This document shows, in pieces, positions 34,072 to 45,964 of a DNA stretch of 64,000 nt. The notes beneath the pieces are model-generated. The model was not told the DNA's origin, made no database searches, and worked only from the letters and a program-made list of their open reading frames with translations. Each line of letters opens with the position of its first letter. Position 1 is the first letter of the stretch. Source of the stretch: Epiperipatus broadwayi (taxonomy: Eukaryota > Onychophora > Udeonychophora > Euonychophora > Peripatidae). The stretch lies in contig JAQFVV010000112.1 of NCBI GenBank assembly GCA_028023455.1, positions 866,001 to 930,000 of the forward strand. Reading direction: 5' to 3'. The position numbers were made by a program, and so were the translations under genes.

Positions 34072-34671
34072 ATCAGTAAACTTCCTCAAAAAACAAAAAC
34101 ATTAAAAAAAAAAAAAAAGAATTTACTTAGTGTTAGTAATTACGTTACACAAATTGATTATATATGAAAATTTCAAAAGGACAAAACTTTTTTTTACAAG
34201 ACAAAACAGTAATTACACACAAATATAATGATTAAAAAAAAATTTGACTGTTGATTCCCTATTACCAGCTAAATTTCTGCCCCCTCCCTTCCAAGTTTCT
34301 TTTCTTCAACTTTTAAGTATTATTTAGGCAAGTTAAACGATTAGATTTTAAACAAGACTTTTTTTTAAAAAAAAAATTATGATTTATATTTATTAATTAC
34401 GTTTTATTTATTACTTTTTATTCCTCGTATTTCTCTTTACATATGCGCAATTTTTCTTACTGGCAGTACCTTTAAGACAAAATTTCAAACTGTAACTCCA
34501 CGTCAATACAACAAATATATTTATACAATTTCAGAAAAAAAATTTACGGGCATGATTCACTTTTAAAATTCTCAGGGCACTCATGATTTATTAAAGATAG
34601 GAAATTTCATCATCATCAATTCCCCTTCTCAGGGTCAATCTCTGAGGTAAGGCCACACTTGGGACGCCAAT
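34072..34671 (-). other. Internal region of the family 1 element
   Basis: Only 600 bp, AT-rich with A and T runs. No coding frame and no recognisable gag, protease or RT motif. It holds the primer site at its right end and a weak purine run (GAGGAAG, minus strand) near the left LTR. Confidence 0.75.
34652..34669 (-). other. Primer-binding site, tRNA-Asn-like
   Basis: On the minus strand, TGGCGTCCCAAGTGTGGC sits two bases from the LTR edge. It matches the complement of a typical tRNA-Asn 3' end (TGGCGCCCAACGTGGGGC) at 15 of 18 positions. Confidence 0.7.
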
Positions 34672-36751
34672 TATAACGATCGAAATGAAAGTGAAGATCG
34701 AATCTAACCGCAAAAACAATATCTGCAACTACCAGGGCGCCATCTAGGCATTTGAGCCTAGAAAAATTTATAAAGTAGGCAGATATGCGCTGTTAAGATT
34801 CCACTTTATTTAAATATTCCGATCGTTAGCCCAAGTCACTAGCTCAGTGGAGACGCAGAGATAAAAATCTATATAAAATTTTATATCTTAAATATAAAAG
34901 AATAAAAGCCACTGCCAGAAATTAACACATAAAAATATTTATTTACGCACATATAAAATCATTCTAAATTCGAGGAATAGGTTTAACATTTTTAGATTTT
35001 TATATTACTCTTTAATTGTACATTTACATAACTTTCACTGAGTTTAATATTTTATTTAGATGGTCAAGTATGAATAGACTACATAGATTTGCATTTGAAA
35101 ATAAAACATTCTATCCCTATTTAACCTTAGGCTAAAATTCGCAGTCAAACTGGCATCAATCCATCTGATACATTTATGTATTCAATGTAGCATGAAAATA
35201 CAACAGCACAAATATACTATACTGTCAGGAATGGACATCTGAACAGTATAGTTAGAGAAAACATTGACTCTTGTCCAATACAGGAATATGACGTCTGTAT
35301 AGCAAGAAGAACAATAAAATAAAAACTCCATAGGAAGGGACCGCGATCCTTTTTGCCGACTTACAATCCCATCCATAGGCAAAGGGTTGGTGCGGTGTAT
35401 TCAGCGATTCTGCACGTAGCGAAACTTATACTACATCTACTAATTACACAAATATATCCAATCCATTGACCCAATTCAACAACGACACAAATAACCTAAG
35501 ATTACCCTCCCCTAATATAACTTTACAAATCTATATAGCCATTCACGCCCGACTTAAATTTAACATTTAGATACGTTCGCACAAATGCATTTTATAAAAT
35601 TTGTTTTAAAATGTTGAGTACAGATCAGCTGCACAGATTCCACGGTCAAAAACATTCCAAATTAAACACAACCGATCAAAATACAAAATCATCGATAAAC
35701 GTCACTTGCATAGGGAATATACAAATCCCATTAGCATTCATCGTAAGATGCTTGCAGTGATATCGTTGACATATATTCTAATCGAATGTGAAAACCACAA
35801 CATTATCAACCGCTAACGAATCTATGCAACGTCTATACCCAACCTTAAATTTCATCAATTAAAATTTAAACAATAAATATTAATACAAATAAATAATAAA
35901 TGGAAATGATTTTTTTTATCAAACGCAAACATATATAAAATTACACATTATCAATTGAGTTGACACATAAGTCAGAGAAAAGTTCTTTTTATAAAATTTA
36001 AATTAACTTATCAATCTTTAAAGTTCTTAATTAATATTATGATTTTAACAATTGTTCAGTTCTATTGCTTACGGTAGAAGAGTCCCTGTTCCCGTTGGCA
36101 ATTCCCACGGAGACTTTCCTGGAAGACCGGTCTGATATTTTGGAGGTAGCATTAGCTGGTTCTGTTCTGGTATCACAGTCTTTGCATTTTTAAAATAAGT
36201 GAGTGAGGACGACAAGTGCGTCTTGTCGCCAGACTCACCAAAATCAAGTTGGAAAAAACTGACTGGAACTCAATATTTTTTTCTTTTTATAGTCCTCCTA
36301 TGGATTCCATGAACAAAAACGTCACTGTTCTGTTTTTTCGTTATGGTCCGGGCCTTTATTTGCTTCCATTGGTCAAGCTAAAATCTCTTTCTTCTCTTAT
36401 CTAACTTTTCATCTGACTTTTTAATTAAACAGCTTTTAGATAATTAATAAACAATCATTTCCATTTACAGATTACAGGAATTAATTAATACCTGTTTTTA
36501 TTTTAACTTACGTTATTTTTTTATTAAAATATTTTTATATTTCAATCTTGTATTTTTTTTATTAAAAAAATACGTTCAAATACTTTTTTTTTTTGTTTAT
36601 GAAAAAAATATTTTTAAAGTTTAGCATCTGTGCGAATATATATATGTTTAACAAACATTTTAATTTTAGCGTTTAGTTTTTTCCTTTTTATTTGCGAACT
36701 TTTAAGTTTTTATTTTAAATTAATGTAACGACATATTTATATATCGTTACA
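34672..36751 (-). repeat. 5' LTR of the family 1 element (mosaic)
   Basis: The outer parts match its partner LTR almost exactly. The middle segment (about 35075-35530) instead resembles the older solo LTR at 1895-2330, for example TTTGCATTTGAAAATAAA, CATTGACCCAATTCAA and ACCCTCCCCTAATATAAC. TATA box at 36293-36302 (minus). Confidence 0.88.
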
Positions 36752-36777
36752 ATATATATATATATGTATGGGAGATG

Positions 36778-36836
36778 GTAATCTGGATCAACTGATGAAT
36801 GCTGGTTTAGCATGAAATACACATATTGGTGATTAT
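36778..36836 (+). ncRNA. Type I hammerhead ribozyme with minimal stem III, intact core (copy c)
   Basis: All conserved core positions are present: CTGATGA (36792-36798) and GAAA (36814-36817). Stem II is a perfect 5-bp hairpin, ATGCT/AGCAT, with loop GGTTT (36799-36813). Stem III is two pairs, closed by loop ACAC (36819-36822), ending in the triplet ATA (36823-36825). Self-cleavage is predicted after 36825. Stem I has inner pairs TCAA (36788-36791) with TTGG (36826-36829). An internal loop (TGGA opposite T) follows, then six outer pairs GTAATC (36778-36783) with GATTAT (36831-36836). Known metazoan retrozymes and PLE hammerheads have the same very short stem III and are thought to act best as dimers. 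Copies at 16540, 26537 and 52434 share this architecture with decayed cores. Activity is inferred, not shown. Confidence 0.85.
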
Positions 36837-36849
36837 TTATATTTTCTTC

Positions 36850-36945
36850 ATGTGTGTGGTCATGTGTATCAGTAGTACGTGATAGTGTGGATAATGAAGA
36901 GTCTTGAAAGTTTTAGTTCAAATCCCCTATATTTATGATTAATTG
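36850..36945 (+). repeat. tRNA-like body of the hammerhead SINE
   Basis: Follows the ribozyme by 15-20 bases: CATGTGTGTGGTCATGTGTA, then a box A-like TCAGTAGTACGTGATAGTG, and box B-like AGTTCAAATCC at 36915-36925. The same body lies at 52021 and 52494 after hammerhead-related sequence. A pol III-type promoter here would allow transcription of the unit. Confidence 0.65.
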
Positions 36946-38959
36946 ATTGTAAATGTATATATTGTATTATCTTAAAACTGTCTGTGGCAGATCTTGCTTA
37001 TTTGATTTTTTTTGGGGGATAATGATGCCTAACTTAGATCTAATATTATTTGAATTTTCAGCAAGATATCATGACTTTGGTATAGATTCTTACTTAGAAT
37101 TCTCAACTTTAAATTTTATTAGGTAGATTAGCATATCAGGTTTGTTACAGTACAGCTTAATATGTTAGGCAATAAATAAGCTTTGCTGAGATCATATTTT
37201 AGAATTTAACAATAGGCAACAACTCATCTCAGGATAAGATTTTAATTACTATTATGAAATAACATATTAATTACTGAAACAATCTTTTACATTGTCTCTT
37301 AAATGTATATATATCTACAATTGTTTTATTTATTTCATTTTATTTTAACTCATTTTAAAACCATAATACCACAACATTAAGGTCCTTAGTTCTACTTATT
37401 TTTCTTAATCTTAATGCTTTTTTAACAAGCTAAAGATAGGTTATTTCATCACTGCACTGCAACTAAGCTGTAGATAGAACAGTTTTCACCTTATTTATTG
37501 TATGGACTCTATTCATGCAATATTAAGACTTTAGAAATATTTTATTTAAGAATTCTGGTAAATTTTTAAAAATACAATGGAAAAATCATAAAATCAAAAT
37601 GTTCACCAATTTTCTGGATGTAAAATCATAGCTTCATATGAATTGGACATGTAAAAGGAATAAATAATGCAAGACTTCCTAAAAGAGTGTTTTGTGATGA
37701 ACTTGAGCATAGCTTTTGTGGTAGAGGCAGACTCTGTCTATGTTAGAATTATCTTAAAGACTTTTTAAAGAAGTACAATGTTTATTGTTTCTATTGGGAA
37801 GATATATCAGAGAACTATAATTAGATGTGGTGTTGAAGTATTTCAGAAAGATTTTCTATTGAAGAAATTAAAAGATATAAAATATCAAATATATTAATCT
37901 AAATAGTAAAATGGATTAGCATGTTCTATATGGGGCCATACTTGTGTTTTACAATCATTGCAAAACTTATTTATAGAGCACTTTTTTCAGAGTTAGAATG
38001 TCTATATTCATTTTTGACTGGTGAGGCAGTGGACTTAAATAGTGAAAAACTTACTAGCTTCACTCTCTCAAATCAAAATGCTTTAGATTTGCCTATATAA
38101 TTAAAAAGTAGGTTGAAGATAAGATGGCTGCTCTTATCATTATAAAGTCATAATCTTGTGTTAAGATTTGTAGAGGTCCCTCTTGTGGTAAAATTAAGCC
38201 CTCAGGGCACATAGTATTAATGTTAAAGCCTTATATGTAATTATGTGCTGACCATGCAATAAGAATTAATTATTATATTATTTGAATGTTTTTCATACAT
38301 GTACATTGTGATTCCATTATACACATACACAATATATATTTAAGTAATTTGATTTTATCTCCACTTTGTCTTCTACTTCACATTTCATTACATTCATCTT
38401 TGCCCATCTTTAGCATGACACACCATTTTCCAAATGCAATGACTATCTATTTTATAATATTTTTTAATGCAAAAACTAGCACATTCAAGAAATATATGTG
38501 TAATGTTTAATGATGGTATTGTAGAAATATGTATAAGATTAAGCAAACAGCATTCAAATGTTCAACCTACTACTTATTACACTTCAACAAAAGTTGGGGA
38601 TAATTTCAATCCACCTCAAAACACATTGAGAAACAGTAAATGCTGTTGTCTGTAAGAAATATATAATAAGTATTGGTTCCACTGAAGAAATGCATTATCA
38701 CATGATGTGTAAAATATCATATAATGTAGTGAGAGTGGAAGAAGATTGTTAATAGAAGTGTGTTTAATTAAACATATTTCAAATTTTATAAGTACCCAAT
38801 TCAAATTTTATGGTATTTCAATTAGCCACCAATATAAAAACTCCAGGCCACTTTCACTATTCATGCGTTACCTAAGTAACCTTCACTTATCAGATGAGAT
38901 GGTGGCTTGAAATACCTGGATCTTCATACTCACGCTGATAGCCCTATACATATATATAT
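36946..38959. other. Anonymous AT-rich DNA
   Basis: About 2 kb with only short frames. 38820-38940 is somewhat GC-richer (GGTGGCTTGAAATACCTGGA) and could be an old repeat. A TA tract borders the next LTR. No gene is supported. Confidence 0.5.
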
Positions 38960-41251
38960 TATAACAATTGGGGATTTGAGACTTAATGTAATCTGCACTA
39001 TGAGGGTGCCACTAGGCTACTTAGAACCTAGAAAATTTATAAAGTAGGCAGATACGTAAGTTATAAACAAAAAAAAATTTTTTATTTTCTATTTCATATA
39101 TTTTGATTCTGATCATTAGCCCATTGTCACTAGCTCAGTGGAACAGCAGAGATTTATATTTTATAATAAATTCTTATCTAAGAATATTTTTTTAAAAAAG
39201 AATAAAATAAGCCACTGCCAGTAATTAACACACAAACATTTATTTACGCACATATATATAAAATTTAGCATTATTATTTTAGTATGATTTACATTTTAAA
39301 ATTTAACTTACATTTTTAACTTTGATTTTAGATTTTAATTTACATTTTAATTTTTATAAGTTCGCACAGATGGATTTATAAAAGTTTGTTTTATAATGTT
39401 GAGTATAGATCGGTTACATAGATTACACGGTCAAAAACATTTCAAAATAAACATAAACGATCAAAATATAAAATCATTGGTGGAATTGCAGAGGGAAATT
39501 TATAAGAAACCCAATGGCATTCATCATAAGATGCCGCATTGACACCAATAACTTAAAAGACATCCGAATAAATACATTTTAGATAAAATTTTTTTTTAAT
39601 TTATTTTTTTTTTAAAATTTTAAATTTTTTTTAAATTTTTTTTTCTCACCATAAGGTATCACTATTTACCGAATGTCTATATATTTTGATCAAATATGAA
39701 CACCAAAAACATAATTAACCGATAACGAATCTATGCAAGCGTCTATACCCAACTTAAATTTACTGCATTTAGAGTGTCAAGTATGAATAGACTACCTAGA
39801 TTGCATTTGAGAAGAAAATATTTTATCCCTTATTTAACCTTAGGCCAAAAGCTCGCAGTTAAACCAACATCAATCCATCTGATATATCGATGTATTCAAT
39901 GTAATACAAATACGACAACACGAAATACCATACTGTCAGGAATGTACATCTGAGCAGCAGGGTTAAGAGAAGAAATTGACTCTCATCCAGATAGGAATAC
40001 TACATCTATCTGACGAGAAGAGCAATAAATAAAAACTCCATAGGAAAGGACTGTGGTCATTTTTGCCGACTTACGATCACATTCCATAGGCAAAAGGGGT
40101 TGTGTGGCATATAATTCGATTCTGCACGTAGCGAACCTCGTACTACATCTACTAATTATACCAATATATCCAATCCATTGACCTAATTCAACTATGAAAC
40201 GAATAACCTAAGATTACCCTCCCCTAATAAAACTTTACAAATCTATATAGCCATTCACGCCCGACTTAAGTTTAACATTTATATAATATTAATTTAACGA
40301 AAAACAAAAATCATAATAAAAACTTAAAAGAACAAAAATAAATAAATAAATGGAAATGATTTTACAAAAGAAATACACCAAATAAAATTACTTATTAATA
40401 AATTAAGTTGGTCAGATAGGATTCTATTTCAATTATTTTAAATACGGAACAAGTTTTAGAATTAAAGTTCTTATTGTTTAGTATACTGGAGTTTTAGAAA
40501 TAGATTTAAAGCTTAGAGTTCATAAAGTTCTTACGATTTTAAAAGTTCCTTTTTATCCGTTGCTTGCCGTTTGGAATCCAGCATTAAATCCTCCGATGAT
40601 CCTGTGGTCCTCAATATAGAAAAAACGATGTTTCATTTCTTTTCTTTTTTTTTTTATAACCACTGAAGGAATTGAAAGTGCATCTTTCAATCCCTTCATC
40701 TCCAACTCTCCCACTTAACACATCTCAGTCTTCTCTTAAAATTTCTTCACTCACTAAAATTTATTTCCAAACTTTTTTTTGTATGTAACTTTCAGATCCA
40801 ATGGACATTACATCATTGATGGTGATAATCCTTCTGTTGAGGTCCGATTTCCTGATGGATTTCTTTCATTGGCCATTAGTTTCTATTGTTTTCCTATCTG
40901 ACCATTGCTTATACATTTAAATGCCCAAGGGCTAGTTCACTTGGACTAATTAAAATAATCATTTCCATTTTTTCAATAACATTAATTAATTTGTTTTTCA
41001 AACTTAAAGATATATTTTTATCTCTAAATCTTTTTAAGTTTTTGCTTTTAAAATACTTTTTCTATTTTTAATAAAGTTTTATTTTAATAATTTTTTTCAT
41101 CTGTGCGATTTTATATATATATTGAGTTTAAGATGATATTTTAATTTTCAATTTTTAATTCTTAAAAAAGAAGTTTTTATTTGCGAACTTTTATTTTTTT
41201 CATGTTTAATAATAAAAAAACAATAATGTAACGTTGTATGTGCCCGTTATA
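38960..41251 (-). mobile_element. Solo LTR (family 1, diverged copy B)
   Basis: About 2.29 kb from TATAACAAT (38960) to CCCGTTATA (ends 41251), flanked by TA repeats on both sides. It shares with copy A and the 32-37 kb LTRs the blocks AAGTAGGCAGATACGTAAG, GCCACTGCCAGTAATTAACA, ACCTAAGATTACCCTCCCCT and AATGTAACG near the right end. It is closest to copy A. A T/A-run expansion at 39588-39650 is specific to this copy. No internal domain. Confidence 0.82.
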
Positions 41252-41330
41252 TATATATATATATATATATTGAAGCAGTCAATCTTAGCTTAAGATTGAG
41301 CTTCATGTTTCCATCTACTAACTTTTATTT
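41252..41330. other. TA tract and perfect hairpin beside the solo LTR
   Basis: After the TA tract, GAAGC (41272-41276) and TCAATCTT (41279-41286) pair with AAGATTGA (41292-41299) and GCTTC (41300-41304). This leaves loop AGCTT and one AG bulge, a 13-bp stem. Function unknown; possibly the end of a foldback element. Confidence 0.6.
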
Positions 41331-41503
41331 AAATCCCTATTTCCCATCCCGCTTCTTTTGTCGTGTATATATATTTCATGTATATATTTGAGATGCGTGC
41401 CTAAATTATAAAATTTAATGTTTCAATAACATGTTTTAAAATTATTATTAATTCTTTTTATTAATTATTAGTTCTTTTTTATTAAAGTATTATAGATGCG
41501 GCT

Positions 41504-41504
<1 letters not shown>

Positions 41505-41565
<61 letters not shown>
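41505..41565. repeat. (TA)n microsatellite
   Basis: About 60 bp of uninterrupted TA repeats. Confidence 0.95.
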
Positions 41566-44219
41566 AGCAAAACTTACTAACAAAATATTGATGTTTTTAA
41601 ATATTTATTATATGTCATTTTTAGCTTTTTCTTTTTAAATTGCTTGTTTTTCTATTAAACTGTATATTTTTTTATAGAATCCAATATGGAAGATGTGACT
41701 GTTGTTAATTGTCCAAAAAATAATTAAAGAGAGGTATTTTTTAATTAAAGTTTTACTTAAAATAAATGGGATTAAGTAGATTAAAGATTTTCTTTTGTTG
41801 AAAACATGTTGTCAAATCTATTTCTAATCTGGAAATAGATTTGAATTTATTTTTGGATGTTATCTTACTATTGCATCTTCAAAAACAACTGATAAAAGAA
41901 AAAGTATAAAATTACTGAATTTTGAATCAGAGATTAAATTAGCTACTCTAGTGAAAATGATTGGTAACATCACGGTGAAATTTAAAATGATGTAGCAGTA
42001 AATCCACCACTCTTCAGTGGCTTCTGCCACTACCATAATATCCTGCTGCCCTGAAATGAAGAAAGGTCTAAAAAAGAACTTTAGAATGTTAATAGAAGTT
42101 TTCTGCTACCGAAGAACTTGCATTTCAATTGCTGTGCACGTGCTGTACTTAATTGGACTCTTAAATTTGCAAGGTAACTTCCAAACCGCCACCATTGAAA
42201 CTAAATCTAGCTTGACTAATTAATCTCGAATTCTACTAATCAAGATTTCTCATGTATTATTTAACTTTGCTTTTTATATAAATCTGTGAATGTAAATTTG
42301 CTCTCAAATGATTTTTTTATATCTAATCCTATCTCATATGCTCTTAACTTTCCTTAACTTTGGTGCAGTCATTTATTTATATGTATTTATTATTTGATTT
42401 ATATATCTGCTTGCTTATTATTATGTCTATCTCACAACCTGGTGAGCTTAATTTCTAAAAATCTTTTCTGTCATTTTTTTAACTAAACCTTCATGAAAAA
42501 GTTATTAATGTCCCCTTTAAATATAAATATATAATACATTATAAATTAATATGTTCGCCAGTTTGTTTTTATGAATCAACATTTTATGTTGGTTTATTAT
42601 AAAAATATATTTGTTTATCACTGGAGTTTCTACCAGGGAAAATCCAGAACTTAAGCTAATTAACGCTCTGAAACATTTATTTTATAATTATTTATTAAAT
42701 TCTGAAAGGGTGACTTATAATTTGTTTTCTATATATAACTGCTAATCTTATTTCATTTTTCATACTCTTAAAATATCAAATATAGTATTTAAATATTCCA
42801 GTTATTATAAAAATCATGAAGTTGGGATTGAATTATTTTAAATATCAGAAAAGGGATGGGGATAAATCTTAATGTTTTTTTTTACTAAATAAAATCTTAA
42901 TGTATATTTTATTAAATGAAATATTCTCTCTCTATTATATATTATAATAATTGCATGGCGTATTATAGTATTCAAACAAGGGTCATTTATTTTAAAACAG
43001 TAAAATTTATTCAATGTTGTTAGAGACATGTATCATTATTGCGTTTCTGACATTTAGCCGATCTTTGTGTTTTTATATATATGTGCTTCTAATCTTCTTA
43101 ATCTGGGGGTTACGACAAGTTCAAACCCATAGATTTCTTCTCATTCCATAGATAGTTGAGCTATCTGGAACCACATTTATTCCATATCAAATGCCTCTGG
43201 TGATGATCCCGTAAGTTTGGCACATGCTATGCATATACACTTTGTAGATAAAAGGCCTCTCGCATTGGTTATACCAGCAAAAGTCTGGGCCACACCATGC
43301 CTATCCACTTTTCTCTAAGCACTACCCAAGAAGGGGGTATGAGACTTCGTTTTTCATCCAGAAGCATGACTTTTCCTGTTATTTTAGGCTGTTATGTCAG
43401 CACCACAAACTTCTTCGCATTATTATTTCTTTTGTTTCATGACCCAGTTTTAATAATGCTCTAATATTAAAATTGCACTCTGCTTAAAATATATATAAAT
43501 ACCAACTACTTCTATTTTATTAATTAAATTTATTTCAGTCTTATACAATCTCACCATCGTAATTTATATATCTATTTAAGAGTATGTGCCCTGGGGAAAA
43601 TAAAGCTTTCGTCTTACTATTGTTAAAATAATTTTTCATTAAATATTTTGTCATAGATTCAAATATAATCAAATGTTTTCAAATGTATTTTATTTATTTT
43701 CACGACCGTAATAGTGTGAAAATAATTTATCTTATATCTGTAATGAATCCCAGAACGCTCCCTGAAATAATGCCAGTCACCATGTTTCAGAACCGTAATC
43801 CAAAGCGTTAATAGCAATTTTATGTAACTTCTTTCTAATAACTGATTGGCATCTTAATATTGGACCCACCAAAGATGTGTGTTTATTTATAACTTATCAT
43901 TTAGCTAATAAAGAGTATATGAGAAATAATAGCATGAATGACACTTTGTAATCCTCTATTGCTTGGTAGACCGCTTGCTCATTCATGCACACACTAATGT
44001 ATATAATTAATTTATAAATGTATAATAATTTGTCAGTATATTAAATTATATTTTATTGCCTAACTTATTTGAGTAGTTCGAATTTCTTTTCTCCACTTCC
44101 ACATATTACAGCCATGCTTATATATATTTTAGTTTAGTCATAGTAATAGATGTCTCATTGTTTTGCTCAGCTTTGCTAGTCGGCCATACTAAAATGAATT
44201 CTCATGTGCCATCACTATT
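41566..44219. other. Anonymous AT-rich DNA
   Basis: No supported gene. 43090-43400 is less AT-rich (GTTACGACAAGTTCAAACCC, GGGCCACACCATGCCTATCC, AGAAGGGGGTATGAGACTTC) and may be a SINE. GTTCAAACCC resembles a box B, but I see no second copy to confirm it. Confidence 0.5.
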
Positions 44220-44380
44220 ATGTTATTCAGTAGGTGTTTGATCTGGGGCTTAGAGAGTGTGTTTGAATTCAGGCTGGTCCCTGACCTAAATCTTGGGGTT
44301 TGACTGGTTTTGAAGTACATTTTGTGAGTTCCAGCTCATGTTAGGTGGATAAACATGTTTTGACTGGCACAATATATATA
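44220..44380 (-). repeat. Partial SINE-like repeat with the S3 start
   Basis: On the minus strand it begins TATTGTGCCAGTCAAAACAT, the start shared with 24723-24925, but the body that follows differs (CCACCTAACATGAGCTGGAA). It adjoins a TA tract. Confidence 0.5.
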
Positions 44381-45964
44381 TATATAAATAGGTGAAACAT
44401 AAAAGACCACAAATATAATTCAACAAGTTTCTATAACTTTTTTTACAGTATATTATATCAAGGTCAACTGCACACACATCACATTGATATATTGCAACAG
44501 TAAGAAAAGTAGAGCTGCTTTAACCTAACCTGGAGGTATAGGTAGAGGAAGTTTGAACCTCACCTACCCCTCCAGATTACTACCAAGTGGCTTACTCCTC
44601 AATCTTCAGAAGAGTTAATTCTTTAATGTATGCTCGGTGGTCAGGTAGAATTGAGATCCAATAAAGGAATCCTGACAGGTGATGATCAGATTTACATATA
44701 TAAGAAAAATAAACAATATCGACAAAATTATTATAACGGTGAATAAAAGTTTATTATTTACATTAGTGAAGCAAACGATTTCCCTTGTCATGCATAAATT
44801 TATATATATGATCCAATAATTCTTGTGAAAAATACATAAGTAATTTAAAAACGATAATACACTTTATCAGCAATCGGATCACTTTCACTTGAGAGAGATA
44901 GTAATGTCACAACTCTATGGTATAATTTATAAAGTCAAGTTTTACTGGTCAACTAGTTAGATATAATTTGGGCCATGTTTGAATATAACCCAACCTTCAT
45001 TCTTAAACATAACACTAGGAAACCCCAATAGATATTTTCAGATTTACCCAGTAACATTTTGATCATATCTTAAGAAGGTTTTAATAAAATAAAGAAAATA
45101 AAGCATTGTGATCCTTGGTGATTGCATATGTAAGTTTAAAAAGAGAAGTATCAAGACACGATGGCTTCATAAAAGTTAATTTGATTCTGGATAGCATTCC
45201 ATCTCTAAACTGTGATTAGAAAAAAAGAAACTCATTCACCATCATGTGAACCAAGTTCAAGACTGAAGTTTAGTTGCTTGGGTCCAGAATATGCAAGTTA
45301 CGAGATCACATCTCAATTAATTGTGATCCTGAGAAGGTACATTAACTCGTGAAGATATGATGAAAAGAGTAATCAGTATGTGCTGAGATGCCCCGAATCA
45401 CTGAGTAACAATAAACTAGAGACATGGTCAAATGATCTTAAATTTAAAAATCTTATTTATTCAATGTACATAAAATAGTATGATTTCAAAATTTTACAAA
45501 ACAGAAAAGATCTGCTATAAAATAATTATTTACCTTTTTCTTTTTAGAACTAATATCAGTTATAAAAAGGGTGGACATATTAATCATTCAGAACTATTTA
45601 ACCAGTTTCTCATAGGGTTAATAAATCTTCCAAACTTTAATTTATATACAATTGTACAGTAGCCTCTCTTACATAAAAAAAATAATTACAAACGTTTAGG
45701 TTATTTTACATTTTTCCGAAGCAAACTTAAATAGTAGTAACCCTATGATTGACTTAAAAGCATATAACAACATAACACAAGCTTGGATCTTTCCCTTCTT
45801 AAAAATATAAATCATAAATTTTATTATGAATGTAGTCACATGTCTTTCATTGTACTTTTAATAATATATATTTATTTATAATGAAAACTTCTACATTTAA
45901 TCAATCATTAAACAAGGTTTAGCGTCTCTTGCTCTATTGAAAGTTGTAATTATCAATAAGACAA

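Larger units (their letters stand above)
31979..36751 (-). mobile_element. LTR retrotransposon with almost no internal region (family 1)
   Basis: Two 2.08-2.09-kb direct repeats (31979-34071 and 34672-36751) flank only 600 bp. Ends are TATAACGAT on the left and ATCGTTACA on the right, so each LTR begins TGTAACGAT on the minus strand. A tRNA-Asn-like primer site lies two bases inside the right LTR, giving minus orientation. TA repeats lie on both sides. The internal region has no gag or pol frame, so the element is non-autonomous. It inserted into the TA tract of a hammerhead SINE, whose two parts lie on either side. Confidence 0.9.
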
